Source of the DNA: Fen-1362 sp049516395 | Lineage (GTDB): Bacteria; Planctomycetota; Phycisphaerae; Sedimentisphaerales; Anaerobacaceae | Direction: 5' to 3' | DNA: 64,000 nucleotides | Assembly: GCA_049516395.1 (NCBI GenBank) | Contig: JBEKTD010000004.1 | Location: 310,001-374,000, forward strand | Part shown: piece by piece, positions 23,269 through 32,470 of the stretch | Numbering within the stretch: position 1 is the stretch's first letter | Layout: every line of letters begins with the position of its first letter | Notes under the pieces: model-generated | The model's input: only the letters and a program-made list of their open reading frames with translations | Told to the model about the DNA's origin: nothing | Database searches by the model: none | Position numbers and translations under genes: made by a program

Positions 23269-24648
23269 ATGATTTTTGATGAGCAGCCCTACGATTCATA
23301 CGACGGCAGTGAGCAGAAGGCGCAAAAGGCGTTCGAGCTTTATGAGGACGGCAAGATAACTCAGGCCATCACAGAGCTTAACGATGCCCTTGAGACAAAT
23401 CCTGCGAATTGTGCGCTTCATTTCAACAAGGCGCTTTCGCTTGATTCGCTTGGCAAATTCGATGAAGCAATAGCAGATTACGAGGCGGCCCTTGCTTTGA
23501 ATCCTTGCGACCTTGAGATTCTCAACTCGCTGGCGGTCGATTATACGCGGGTAGGAAATTATGACCTTGCCATCCAGACCTTTGAGCACATCGAGGGGCT
23601 GGACGCGAGCTTCGAGCCGTGTTATTGCAACAGGATAATTACCTATACGGAAATGGGACTGCACGAGCAGGCCGAGCAGATGTTTTACCTGGCGCAGCAG
23701 ATAAATCCGGATTGCGCTCTTTGCTATTATAACATAGGCAACAGTTTATTTGCCCGAGGGCAGTTCAAAAAGGCAATTCACTGCTGGGTGAAAACCGCGG
23801 ATATGGAACCCTCGCATCCGCAAATCAATTACCATATAGCGCAGGCGCTGTGGGCGGAAGGTGAAACCGAACGCAGCAGACAGCACTTTCTTAAAGAGCT
23901 GCGTATAAATCCCGGAGACGTGGAGGTAATCGTCGATTTCGGATTCTTCCTGCTCGAAAGAGGCGATGTAGAGTCGGCGAAGGAGAAATTTCATCGTGCC
24001 CTTGAGCTTAGGCCCGACACGGCAATGGCGTTGTTTTACCTGGGCGATGTCGCTCTGGACGCGGGGGACAAGGCCAACGCGGTGAAGTATTTTACACAGG
24101 CGCTCGAGCGAGACGCGATGCTGGCCGGTCCTCGATATCGACTGGGGCAGTACGCGCTTGAGCGAGGTGATATTGAAAAGGCAAAGACGTTTCTGACTTC
24201 GGAGATAAAGCTGGCGAACGACGACGCAGATGTACTTGTGTCGATGGCTTCTATGTTTCTGGTTATCGCTGAGAAAGCCGAGGGCGAAGACAAGGACGAT
24301 ACGCTCGATTGTGCGGCGAATTGCCTGTTACGGGCGCTCGATATTGATTCAAACGACGCGGATGCACACTATTATCTGGGGCTGGCCAATGCGATTAAAG
24401 GCCGGCTCGACGATGCCATTGAGTTTTTCACCTGTGCTATGGAGATAAATCCGCAGCATGTCCTGGCGATTCGTGATTCGGCGGTTGTGTATCTTGCGAT
24501 GAATCGGCTTGCCGACGCGACTGAAACCATCGAAAGAGGCACGCTCATTGTGGGCGACCACCCGTATCTCAAGGATATCCGCCGGAAGGTCCGCAGGTCT
24601 CAAATCACAAAGCAATTAGCCGATTTATTCGGCCATAAAAAGCATTGA
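23269..24648 (+). CDS. Tetratricopeptide repeat protein
   Basis: A 459-residue soluble protein made almost entirely of about eleven TPR units, for example ALHFNKALSLDSLGKFDEAI, EIVNSL-type helices, ALCYYNIGNSLFARGQFKKA and AHYYLGLANAIKGRLDDAIE. There is no signal peptide and the N-terminus is acidic (IFDEQPYDSYDGSEQKAQK). TPR arrays act as scaffolds; the partner is unknown. It has a GGAG ribosome binding site. A second, unrelated TPR protein is encoded at 39.7-41.1 kb. Alone on its strand with pirin 97 nt downstream. Confidence 0.85.
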   Translation: MIFDEQPYDSYDGSEQKAQKAFELYEDGKITQAITELNDALETNPANCALHFNKALSLDSLGKFDEAIADYEAALALNPCDLEILNSLAVDYTRVGNYDLAIQTFEHIEGLDASFEPCYCNRIITYTEMGLHEQAEQMFYLAQQINPDCALCYYNIGNSLFARGQFKKAIHCWVKTADMEPSHPQINYHIAQALWAEGETERSRQHFLKELRINPGDVEVIVDFGFFLLERGDVESAKEKFHRALELRPDTAMALFYLGDVALDAGDKANAVKYFTQALERDAMLAGPRYRLGQYALERGDIEKAKTFLTSEIKLANDDADVLVSMASMFLVIAEKAEGEDKDDTLDCAANCLLRALDIDSNDADAHYYLGLANAIKGRLDDAIEFFTCAMEINPQHVLAIRDSAVVYLAMNRLADATETIERGTLIVGDHPYLKDIRRKVRRSQITKQLADLFGHKKH

Positions 24649-24745
24649 TTCCTTCTCATCAGCAGTTCCAAACCGAGAATGATGAACATTTGCCGGAGCG
24701 GATTCGTATCCTCACTAAATAGGTAAAATTCGGAAGGGAAATGCT

Positions 24746-25660
24746 ATGGCAAAAACCAGAAGAATCCGCAAGGTTTTCAGGAGCAAGCTAACCATAGAAG
24801 GAGCAGGAGTTCATCTCAAAAGGGCGTTCGGATTCAGCGAGGTTGGGATGTTCGACCCGTTTTTACTGCTCGATGATTTTCGCTCGGATGTTCCGGAGCA
24901 TTACCTCAGGGGTTTTCCCTGGCACCCGCACCGTGGCATAGAGACAATTACATACGTCCTGAAGGGCGACGTCGAGCACGGCGACAGCATGGGAAATAAG
25001 GGTGTCATATCCTCGGGCGATATACAGTGGATGACGGCAGGCAGCGGGATTATACATCAGGAGATGCCCAAAGGGGACCCGGATGGCGCTATGTATGGAT
25101 TTCAACTTTGGGCAAATCTTCCAAAATCACAAAAAATGATGGCCCCGCGATATCGTGATATCAAAAGTAAACAGGTGCCGGAAGTAAAGCTGGACGACGG
25201 CACAAAGATAAGGGTTATCTGCGGCAAGGTTCGCGGCGTACAGGGGCCTGCCCGGGATATAGTAACCGACCCGGAGTATATTGATGTTACCGTTCCTCCC
25301 GGCTCCGAGTTTGTTCACCCCACTCAAAAAGGCCACACAGTTCTTGCTTATGTTATCGATGGTAAGGGATACTTTTGCAGGGAGAAGAAGCCGTTTTCAT
25401 ACGAGGCCGAAGGCGTTAATTATTTCGATATCCAGAGGGAGCCATTTATCGACAACGGGACCCTTGTCCTGTTTGAAGACGGCGAACAAATAATGGCGTC
25501 AACAGAAGAGCAGGGGGTCAGGTTTCTGCTCATTTCCGGCAAACCGCTCGGCGAACCGATTGCCTGGTATGGTTCTATTGTAATGAACACCCAGGAAGAA
25601 CTGCGGATTGCTTTTGAAGAGTTCAACAACGGCACATTTATAAAACACAAAGGGCCGTAG
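24746..25660 (+). CDS. Pirin family protein (cupin dioxygenase fold)
   Basis: A 304-residue bicupin. The N-terminal cupin keeps the full metal-binding set: His60 and His62 in PWHPHRGIETITY, His104 and Glu106 in GIIHQEMPKG. DPFLLLDDFRSD and the C-terminal KPLGEPIAWYGSIVMNT are pirin signatures. Some pirins are quercetin 2,3-dioxygenases and others redox sensors or regulators; the substrate cannot be predicted. GAAGGGA ribosome binding site. The N-terminus is basic (AKTRRIRKVFRSK). Confidence 0.9.
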   Translation: MAKTRRIRKVFRSKLTIEGAGVHLKRAFGFSEVGMFDPFLLLDDFRSDVPEHYLRGFPWHPHRGIETITYVLKGDVEHGDSMGNKGVISSGDIQWMTAGSGIIHQEMPKGDPDGAMYGFQLWANLPKSQKMMAPRYRDIKSKQVPEVKLDDGTKIRVICGKVRGVQGPARDIVTDPEYIDVTVPPGSEFVHPTQKGHTVLAYVIDGKGYFCREKKPFSYEAEGVNYFDIQREPFIDNGTLVLFEDGEQIMASTEEQGVRFLLISGKPLGEPIAWYGSIVMNTQEELRIAFEEFNNGTFIKHKGP

Positions 25661-25738
25661 GCATCGCAGGCGGGGTTAAAGCCATTACTGGGTTGAGTTA
25701 ATTTTTATTTCGCTGTTCAAATCGCCAAACACCTGGCG

Positions 25739-27631
25739 TTATTTTTCGCGGTATGGCTTACCTGCTTTGTAAAGCTCAAGCCGATTCTGGATTTCACGAG
25801 CCGTATTTTCCTGCCCCGCGGTTTTGGCGATGTTTAAAGCTTTTTCGGCGGTCACTATTGCGTCGTTGAATTTGCCCGCGGCGGCATAGGCGACAGCCAG
25901 GGTATCCAAGTGGTCCGCGTTATTATAAGCCGTCAGCTCACAGGCACGCCGGGCGTAATCTATCGCTTTGTTGGCGTCGTTGGTGGACAGGTCGCCGATG
26001 GCAGCAAAAAGCCAGGCCATATTATTGAGCGATTCAGCTTCATCCGGCTTTAGCTGCTCCGCCTTGGCGCAATTCTGCATTGCCAGGTCATACTTACCCT
26101 GTTGAGCGTAAGTTACTGCGAGATTTACATATACCTTGGGGGAATCCTGCTTTTGTTTTATAAGCTCATCGAAACACGCGATGGCCTCGTTAAGTTTTCC
26201 CAGTTTCAGAAAAACCATACCGAGGTTGTTGCGGGCGTTGAAATTCGTTGGGGATATCCGTATAGCTTTGGTCAGATATGGCACGGCCTCGTTGTATCGG
26301 CCCGCTTTAAAGAAAGCGATTCCAAAATTGCTCTCCGCGATAGTGTTATTTTCGGTAACTTTAAGGGTATATCCGAACAGTGTGAAGCCATTCTGCCAGT
26401 GTTTGACCTGCATGCGGGTGAGAATACCCAGGGCAAACAGCAAACCTGCGGCCGATACGGCGATGAAAATTTTCCGGCGGGCTTTGTCGGCGACAAACTC
26501 CTTGACGGCGAAAACGGCAATGATAAGCAGACCCAGAATCGATATATACATATACCGGTTGGCCATTGATTGCGCACCGGCCTGAACAAGTCCAATCATA
26601 GGGACGAGCGTTCCGACATACCACAGCCAGCCGACCGCTACATACTTTCTGCGACGGCCTATATAGAGGCAGAAAACTGTTGCCAGGACAAACAACATGG
26701 CGCAGATAATCACCGCGGCGTTTGTAAGATTTAAGTGAAAATATGGATAAATAACTGCCAGCCCGCTCGGCCAAATTATTTTGCCGATATACCTTATGTA
26801 AGAAATAAACGCGTTGGCGATTCTGAAGTTGAGAGGCAGTGCTTCAAGCGAACTGACCACTTCTCCGCTTTTTGAAGAGATGAATGTTACCACAGCCAGC
26901 GCAGCAGACAGCAGAAGCAAAGGCATTTTTTCCATTATCAATAGTGCAGCCGATATCTTTTCCGGGGATTCGGTTTTTGGAGTTAAAGGTTTAATACTGA
27001 GTCCCCATTTGACCCGTTCAAGAGGCCAGTAATCCAGCAAAAGCAGGGCAAATGGAAGTGTTACGACAACGGGTTTGGTCATAATACAAAGACCAAAGAC
27101 GAGAAACAGCGATATATATCGTGCTATGCCCGGCCGTTTTGTGTACCAGATATAAACGGATATTGTTAGAAACCAGAACAGCCCGCTTAGCACCGTCTTT
27201 CGCTCTGCCGCCCACGCCACCGACTCCACTTGCACCGGGTGTAGCGCGAATACCGCCGCGATGAATGCACTGGGCCAGATTGCCCCTGTTAAATTGGTGA
27301 GAATCCAAAAAACAAGCAAGGTATTGGCAATGTGAAACAGCAAGCTGACAAGGTGATGCCAGGGCGCCTTCAGCCCAAAAAACTGGCAATCCAGCATGTG
27401 GCTTAGCGTGGTGAGAGGGTGCCACATATAGGCGTGCGGCTGTGTAAACGCCCAGATGACGGAATCCGGCGTTATCCCGCCGGTTACGTGAGGATTTTCG
27501 GTGATATACACGTCGTCGTCGTAGTTGACGAAGCCGTTATGCAGTGTCGGCTCATATGCGGCAAATGTGGCTGCCGCAAGGCCGATGTATATGAGCAGTT
27601 TTACCCATTTTTCGCGATGTCTTGAGTCCAC
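25739..27631 (-). CDS. TMTC-like membrane glycosyltransferase (GT-C/PMT-type) with C-terminal TPRs
   Basis: A 630-residue protein. The first ~400 residues contain about ten membrane helices; the first lumenal loop carries the acidic motif FVNYDDDVYITENP expected of PMT/GT-C glycosyltransferases. It then has HPLTTLSHMLDCQFFG and FALHPVQVESVAWAAERKTV. The C-terminal 200 residues are TPRs (NARNNLGMVFLKLGKLNEAI; AESLNNMAWLFAAIGDLS). This architecture resembles eukaryotic TMTC1-4 O-mannosyltransferases and is common in planctomycetes. Lipid-linked sugar donor and acceptor are unknown. A paralogue with the same layout but fewer TPRs is at 48.0-49.7 kb. Monocistronic on the minus strand. Confidence 0.82.
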   Translation of the reverse strand: MDSRHREKWVKLLIYIGLAAATFAAYEPTLHNGFVNYDDDVYITENPHVTGGITPDSVIWAFTQPHAYMWHPLTTLSHMLDCQFFGLKAPWHHLVSLLFHIANTLLVFWILTNLTGAIWPSAFIAAVFALHPVQVESVAWAAERKTVLSGLFWFLTISVYIWYTKRPGIARYISLFLVFGLCIMTKPVVVTLPFALLLLDYWPLERVKWGLSIKPLTPKTESPEKISAALLIMEKMPLLLLSAALAVVTFISSKSGEVVSSLEALPLNFRIANAFISYIRYIGKIIWPSGLAVIYPYFHLNLTNAAVIICAMLFVLATVFCLYIGRRRKYVAVGWLWYVGTLVPMIGLVQAGAQSMANRYMYISILGLLIIAVFAVKEFVADKARRKIFIAVSAAGLLFALGILTRMQVKHWQNGFTLFGYTLKVTENNTIAESNFGIAFFKAGRYNEAVPYLTKAIRISPTNFNARNNLGMVFLKLGKLNEAIACFDELIKQKQDSPKVYVNLAVTYAQQGKYDLAMQNCAKAEQLKPDEAESLNNMAWLFAAIGDLSTNDANKAIDYARRACELTAYNNADHLDTLAVAYAAAGKFNDAIVTAEKALNIAKTAGQENTAREIQNRLELYKAGKPYREK

Positions 27632-27810
27632 AACATATAACCCGTATTCTTTTGATTTTTTCGTTCCACAAAATGCGGCTGGCCCTGCTGTGTGTACCCC
27701 CGCACAATGACGATTTTAATCATAGGTTTTGCGGACAGACAGTCAAGGGAAAACAGAAAGATTTAAACCCTGTTATGGCGATTCCCGGAGAAATCGGCAC
27801 AATCGAGCAG

Positions 27811-27859
27811 GCGGCAAAAAGCAAAGCGGCAGCAATGGTTTGTTTTCCATCACTGCCGC
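27811..27859 (-). terminator. Intrinsic terminator downstream of the WVPGYW-repeat gene
   Basis: A 7-bp stem GCGGCAG/CTGCCGC (27826-27832 with 27853-27859) plus a 4-bp inner stem. Read on the minus strand it is followed by TTTGCTTTTT. It lies just beyond the stop at 27898. Confidence 0.65.
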
Positions 27860-27897
27860 ATTTGTTCTATCGCAATCTTTGTGTCGCGAACAATTGT

Positions 27898-29475
27898 TTA
27901 TCTGTGGTCGTCTCTTTGCGAACCTTTGTCTCTGGACGAATCGTTATCTCTGGGAGAGGCGCTGTGCCCTGATGTGTCTCTATCGCGTGGCGAATCATTG
28001 CTGCTGGGCGTATGTTTGACGTCGGTTTTTCGTTCATTGTCCGGTTGAGACGGCGAGGTTTTATTGAAGATTCCTTCCTGTTTGCCGACAATCGGCGGAG
28101 ACGGAATCTTTATCTGTTCCGACTTACTGTGTTTGGTTTCCTGGACAGATACATTCCCGACCTTGTTATCGGCTGCGGGGCCTGTTCTTTGTCCTGTCGG
28201 CTGCGGCGTTGTCGGACCGCTACGTTCTATGTTTGGTCCGCCCGATTTCGTTGGAGCCGGTGAGGATTCCCATTTGCTTCGCTCCTCCCCGAATTTGCGC
28301 AGATCGGTTGCGCCGGTTGAAATCTTCTGCCTGGCGTCGGCCTTTATCGGCTCGAATTTCATCGTTGTTTTCTTATCTGCGATGACTTTGTCCATCGTCC
28401 TGGCCATCCGGATATCTTTTCGTTTTGCCTCGGGCAATTTTGCCATTCGTTGTTCCATCTCGTTGTACGTCCGCGGCGGGCGCATATCCTTGTTGGCGCG
28501 TCTTAAGTCATAATCATTTCTTTCGTGGTCTTCCCATCGCGGGTCGCTCCTGAGGTGGAACCATCGGTCATGCTCATAAATAGGGTCATACCAGGAATGG
28601 CGACTTTCGCACTCGAACCGCGGGAAAATGCCTATGCCGATATAGAAGTCATCGTAGTAATCGCCGAAGTAGAAATGGTTGTATCGCGGACAGGTGAACA
28701 TATTGAACTGAAGTGCGCCGATATCTAAAGTAACACCGAGCGACAGCGAGAAGCCGGGCCGTTCCCATGCATGCCTGGGGATATAAAACGGCGCAAACAG
28801 AACGCCTCGACTCCTCAGGGGGTAATCCCAGTACCCGGCGGCGAACACATAACCTCGCGGCGTGTATATATAATGCGACGGCGTCCAGATCCATCCTTCC
28901 TGGGCCGTAAGCCAGTAACCGTTTCGCCAGACATACTGGCCCTGATACCAGTACCAGCAGGGCGGCACCCAGATATTGTCGTCGTTTGGCGGAAGTCCCT
29001 GCGGCTCCACATCCGCAATTACCGGCGGGGGGGGTAAATACTCGATTTGCTGAACATTACTCACCTGTTGTGCCCAGAAACCGGGAACCCATTCCCAGCC
29101 CAGACCTGTTTGGGACCAGTATCCCGGTACCCAGTATCTGCCCGATGGGGCGGCTCGCCAGCAGCCGCTGACCCAGATGTAGTCGTTGCGTTCAGAGTCC
29201 CATGCCCAATAACCCGGAATCCATACGTATTGGTCGCCGACGGGCTTATCCGCGGGCGGATTTTCAACTATATTGGCGGGCGGCTGGGTCGGGGCCACAA
29301 CGCTCGTCTGTGTGTTCAAATCAACCGGTTCGGCAAACGCTTCGTGAACGGGGCCGCGCGTCAAAACCTCGGGTTGTTCTTGCGCCGGTGTCGGCGGCGG
29401 CTGGGTCGAGTCCTCGCCATACAGCGGGGCAACCGCAAACACAGTTGTTATCACAAGCACAATTACAGTTTTCAT
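27898..29475 (-). CDS. Exported YXWGXW/WVPGYW-repeat protein
   Basis: A 525-residue protein with a signal peptide (VIVLVITTVFAVAPLYG). After a Pro/Glu/Thr-rich linker come tandem aromatic repeats of the YXWGXW type: YVWIPGYWAWD, RYWVPGYWSQ, WEWVPGFWAQQ, IWVPPCWYWYQ and VWRNGYWLTAQ. A Tyr/His-rich middle region (HFYFGDYYDDFYIGIGIFP) follows. The last ~170 residues are disordered, rich in Lys, Pro, Ser and Arg. Such proteins are envelope-associated, function unknown. The ribosome binding site is AAAGGG. It lies 215 bp downstream of the DUF362 gene on the same strand, with its own terminator. Confidence 0.78.
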   Translation of the reverse strand: MKTVIVLVITTVFAVAPLYGEDSTQPPPTPAQEQPEVLTRGPVHEAFAEPVDLNTQTSVVAPTQPPANIVENPPADKPVGDQYVWIPGYWAWDSERNDYIWVSGCWRAAPSGRYWVPGYWSQTGLGWEWVPGFWAQQVSNVQQIEYLPPPPVIADVEPQGLPPNDDNIWVPPCWYWYQGQYVWRNGYWLTAQEGWIWTPSHYIYTPRGYVFAAGYWDYPLRSRGVLFAPFYIPRHAWERPGFSLSLGVTLDIGALQFNMFTCPRYNHFYFGDYYDDFYIGIGIFPRFECESRHSWYDPIYEHDRWFHLRSDPRWEDHERNDYDLRRANKDMRPPRTYNEMEQRMAKLPEAKRKDIRMARTMDKVIADKKTTMKFEPIKADARQKISTGATDLRKFGEERSKWESSPAPTKSGGPNIERSGPTTPQPTGQRTGPAADNKVGNVSVQETKHSKSEQIKIPSPPIVGKQEGIFNKTSPSQPDNERKTDVKHTPSSNDSPRDRDTSGHSASPRDNDSSRDKGSQRDDHR

Positions 29476-29690
29476 ATATTTACCCTTTCATAAAAAAAGC
29501 CGGGACATCAATCGCTTCCCTTATTTTAGAAACGTTTTTCACGGCTAATATATTGCAGCAAAATGACAAACCCACCGTAACAACAAAATACGATTACAAT
29601 TATAGATTGTGCGGACCGGACGTCAAGGTAAAGTGGATTTATCGCGTTTTTGAGACAATAAAAGGGGTTCGGGATTATTCGGAGCCGCGA

Positions 29691-32177
29691 TTAAGGCAGG
29701 TAAACCAGCCCGGATTCGTTAAAATCGGCGAATTTGATACCGAGGTTCACATAGCCCGATGGTGAGGTGATGCTCGTTTGTTTTATAGTGACAGTAAAGG
29801 AGCAGTTGTTTGCGTCGAAAACGCCAGTGGCGAGGCCGACTTCATTAACATCGGCATTTGTGCAGACGAATTTATTTTTCTTTGCTACGAAGCCGCCGGC
29901 GAGAATGGTGAAGGTCTGCGAATCAAGAGTAATGGCGACGTTGACATCAGCAAGATTTACATTTGTGTGTTCGACTGCGACGGCCGCCTTGACGGATAAT
30001 TTATTTTTACCCTTCGTAACTTTGAAATTGTCAATTCTCAGGGTGTTTTTGACCCCCAGCATGAGCTTTATGGGGACAGGTTTGCGGCCGTTGACTATTC
30101 TTTCACTCGCATGGCCGGCACCGGACGAATCACCGATTGTGATTCGCATTGTTACAGGACAAGACAAACCCGACAGGTCAATATTTTTGGCGGCAAAGGA
30201 AAACTTTCCGGTCTTCGTATCATATTTGAAGGATTTTTTTGACCCACTCTCGGTCAGGGCATAACCATATTTACCCTTTTTGAATGAATTTCCGTCAACG
30301 GGGAAGATTTTGGTACATGGTGAAAGCATATAATTTGAATCAACGGTAATTGTAAAGCTCTTCACGTCGTTGAGGTCATTGGCGTTAACGTCCATTTTAC
30401 CCGAGATTGAAATATCGCCTATGTTGTTTTTGCCTGTGGAAACGGTGCAATTTGTAATCGAGACCCAATAGTGGTCTAATGTGGGGTTAACCAACTCAAT
30501 ACCCTTACCATTTACCGGGTCGAGGTTGCGGGTGTATTGCTTATTATTGGCGTCATTCCAGTGCTCGTGAACACCTAAACTTCCGATAAGAGTGCCGTCG
30601 TTTTCGGGGTCATAATTAATGTCAGCCGGCCAGTTGTTCGGGTCTGCCGCCTGATGAAGATAATCATCCACGCCGGCCATCTGGGGCCAGTAGTTGTCGG
30701 GATGATTTGCCTGAGTGTATTCTGTTTTTAAGAAGTCAAAACAAACCGATTCCAGGGCGACCTGGTCCTGAGACGCGAAGATGCTTGATGTGTAGTTATT
30801 GTTAAATGGGGCTGTTATCCATTTTTCTGGCTTTTCAATTGATTCAGGCGCGCCCCAAAGACCGTCCACCACGTTTAGTACTGTATTGCCGCCGAGGAAC
30901 TTGTGTCCCATTAAATCTACCTGAACTCTATATAACCCCATCCCTGTCCTGGTTGGGCTGGTTCCGCTGTCGGGATTCACCAGACCTTCGTGAAGATGGC
31001 TGGCATCCTCACGGCAGTGTGAGCCGAAATGGTTTTTGGCACAGAGGGTAATGCCGGCTCTGGCGTGGCCTTTTAGCGCCGCTATATTAATCATATAATT
31101 TGCTTCAGTAATGCAGGTGGGCAGGTAATCACTATATACCGGTGTCGAGCTGCCATCTTCGTGTAAGATAGTGCCATGGTCGGAATAAAAAATTACAGGG
31201 GCTGCGCTGGGAACAATCGGAGTTCGTCCCATTTTTCTGGACTGGTGGTCTATATAGACCACGTTCGGAAATTCCTTGTGCAAAAGGTCATAGGTATGTT
31301 TATAGAGATGTTTAAGGGGGTCGCCGACTGAAATATCCTGTTGTCGGACGCCGTAAACATTCACTAATTGTCTTAAAAAGGCAAGCACCACCTCGGGCGA
31401 CGTTTCCGCGGTGCCGTACCAGCTGTTTTTCACGATTGAGTAGTCGTTTGAGTCGATATTGGGATAATCAGAACCCCATCCCCAGGCGCTTGTGAAGTTT
31501 GCTTTAATCATAATTTTCTGGCCCGGTATGTAGCCGGCGTTACCCTTGCCTTTTGTCCGGTTGAAATTTTTGAAAAGTGCGTCCCATGCGTCCTCATCCA
31601 AATTTTCTCCCGTCAAGCTGCGAATCATTTGTGAGACCATTTTGTCTATCACCGCCTGGTTATTGTTTTTGGGGAGGAACCAGCCATCTTCAACGGGGGT
31701 ATAGGTGTTGGAACAATTTTCATTGGTTGCGTTGGCGTCGTGAACCCAGACGACGCGACCGGGGAAAATACCTTGTGCTGTGCCCATCGGCTCGTTTACC
31801 GGCTGCGAATCCGCCAGGACAATTTTAGGCGTCGTATGGCTCATCGCCATCCAGATGAAGCTGATACTAAAGGAAACAAACATTATTCCGACGATGTATC
31901 TTGCCCGCAGGAAATAACGCCTGGCTTTACGGAAGGCGACAACCGAGCCGGCAAGCCCCATTAGCCAGATTGTGAAACCTGACGCCAGCGGGAACGCAAC
32001 ACGCTGGCAGGGATACGTAGCGCGTGATGGTTTTGGAATTACCCTGATGAGAAACCATATAAGTGCAGCAAATCCTGTTATTGAAGGAAGCCAGAACAGC
32101 CAGCGATGTTTCGCCCGCCCGGCTGCTTTGGGGCAACCTGACGGTAGTCGTTTTTTTCCTGAAAAAAATGTTATCAC
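29691..32177 (-). CDS. Membrane-anchored DUF362-domain protein
   Basis: An 828-residue protein with about three N-terminal membrane helices (WLFWLPSITGFAALIWFLI; FTIWLMGLAGSVVAF; YIVGIMFVSFSISFIWMAM). A large DUF362-type domain follows (GQKIMIKANFTSAWGWG; LLHKEFPNVVYIDH; YMINIAALKGHARAGITLCA; KNHFGS). Two C-terminal beta-rich tandem segments are related to each other (KKSFKYDTKTGKFSFAAKN and VAITLDSQTFTILAGGF). Some DUF362 proteins carry Fe-S domains; no CxxCxxC cluster motif is seen here. GTG start with an AAGGAG site 7 nt upstream. It may share context with the secreted glycoside hydrolase upstream. Function not known. Confidence 0.75.
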   Translation of the reverse strand: MITFFSGKKRLPSGCPKAAGRAKHRWLFWLPSITGFAALIWFLIRVIPKPSRATYPCQRVAFPLASGFTIWLMGLAGSVVAFRKARRYFLRARYIVGIMFVSFSISFIWMAMSHTTPKIVLADSQPVNEPMGTAQGIFPGRVVWVHDANATNENCSNTYTPVEDGWFLPKNNNQAVIDKMVSQMIRSLTGENLDEDAWDALFKNFNRTKGKGNAGYIPGQKIMIKANFTSAWGWGSDYPNIDSNDYSIVKNSWYGTAETSPEVVLAFLRQLVNVYGVRQQDISVGDPLKHLYKHTYDLLHKEFPNVVYIDHQSRKMGRTPIVPSAAPVIFYSDHGTILHEDGSSTPVYSDYLPTCITEANYMINIAALKGHARAGITLCAKNHFGSHCREDASHLHEGLVNPDSGTSPTRTGMGLYRVQVDLMGHKFLGGNTVLNVVDGLWGAPESIEKPEKWITAPFNNNYTSSIFASQDQVALESVCFDFLKTEYTQANHPDNYWPQMAGVDDYLHQAADPNNWPADINYDPENDGTLIGSLGVHEHWNDANNKQYTRNLDPVNGKGIELVNPTLDHYWVSITNCTVSTGKNNIGDISISGKMDVNANDLNDVKSFTITVDSNYMLSPCTKIFPVDGNSFKKGKYGYALTESGSKKSFKYDTKTGKFSFAAKNIDLSGLSCPVTMRITIGDSSGAGHASERIVNGRKPVPIKLMLGVKNTLRIDNFKVTKGKNKLSVKAAVAVEHTNVNLADVNVAITLDSQTFTILAGGFVAKKNKFVCTNADVNEVGLATGVFDANNCSFTVTIKQTSITSPSGYVNLGIKFADFNESGLVYLP

Positions 32178-32408
32178 GTCTGCTCCTTACCAAGTCCGTC
32201 GGCGACGAATTTCCGAATACTTTTTAGGACCCCCAAAACCCTCACTGTCCTGTCGTATTTTAAGTATATCGGCATCTGGCAGGATTCTAAGAAAGAGTGA
32301 TTTTGATTATTTTTTTCGCTGGTTACGATTGCCGAAAAAGGGGATTTTTATGTTACCTTGCGGCGACTGCAGCTATATCCAAACCTGTTTTTTTGTGGAC
32401 TACATTAG

Positions 32409-32436
32409 AAAAAGGGCCGTTTGTAAAAGACGGCCC
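32409..32436 (-). terminator. Intrinsic terminator after the glycoside hydrolase gene
   Basis: Stem GGGCCGT/ACGGCCC (32414-32420 with 32430-32436, 7 bp), 9-nt loop, followed on the minus strand by TTTTT (32413-32409). It lies 35 bp beyond the stop at 32471. The remaining gap to 32178 holds no gene. Confidence 0.75.
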
Positions 32437-32470
32437 GATGTATTTTGAAATTACCAAGTTAAGATTCAGC

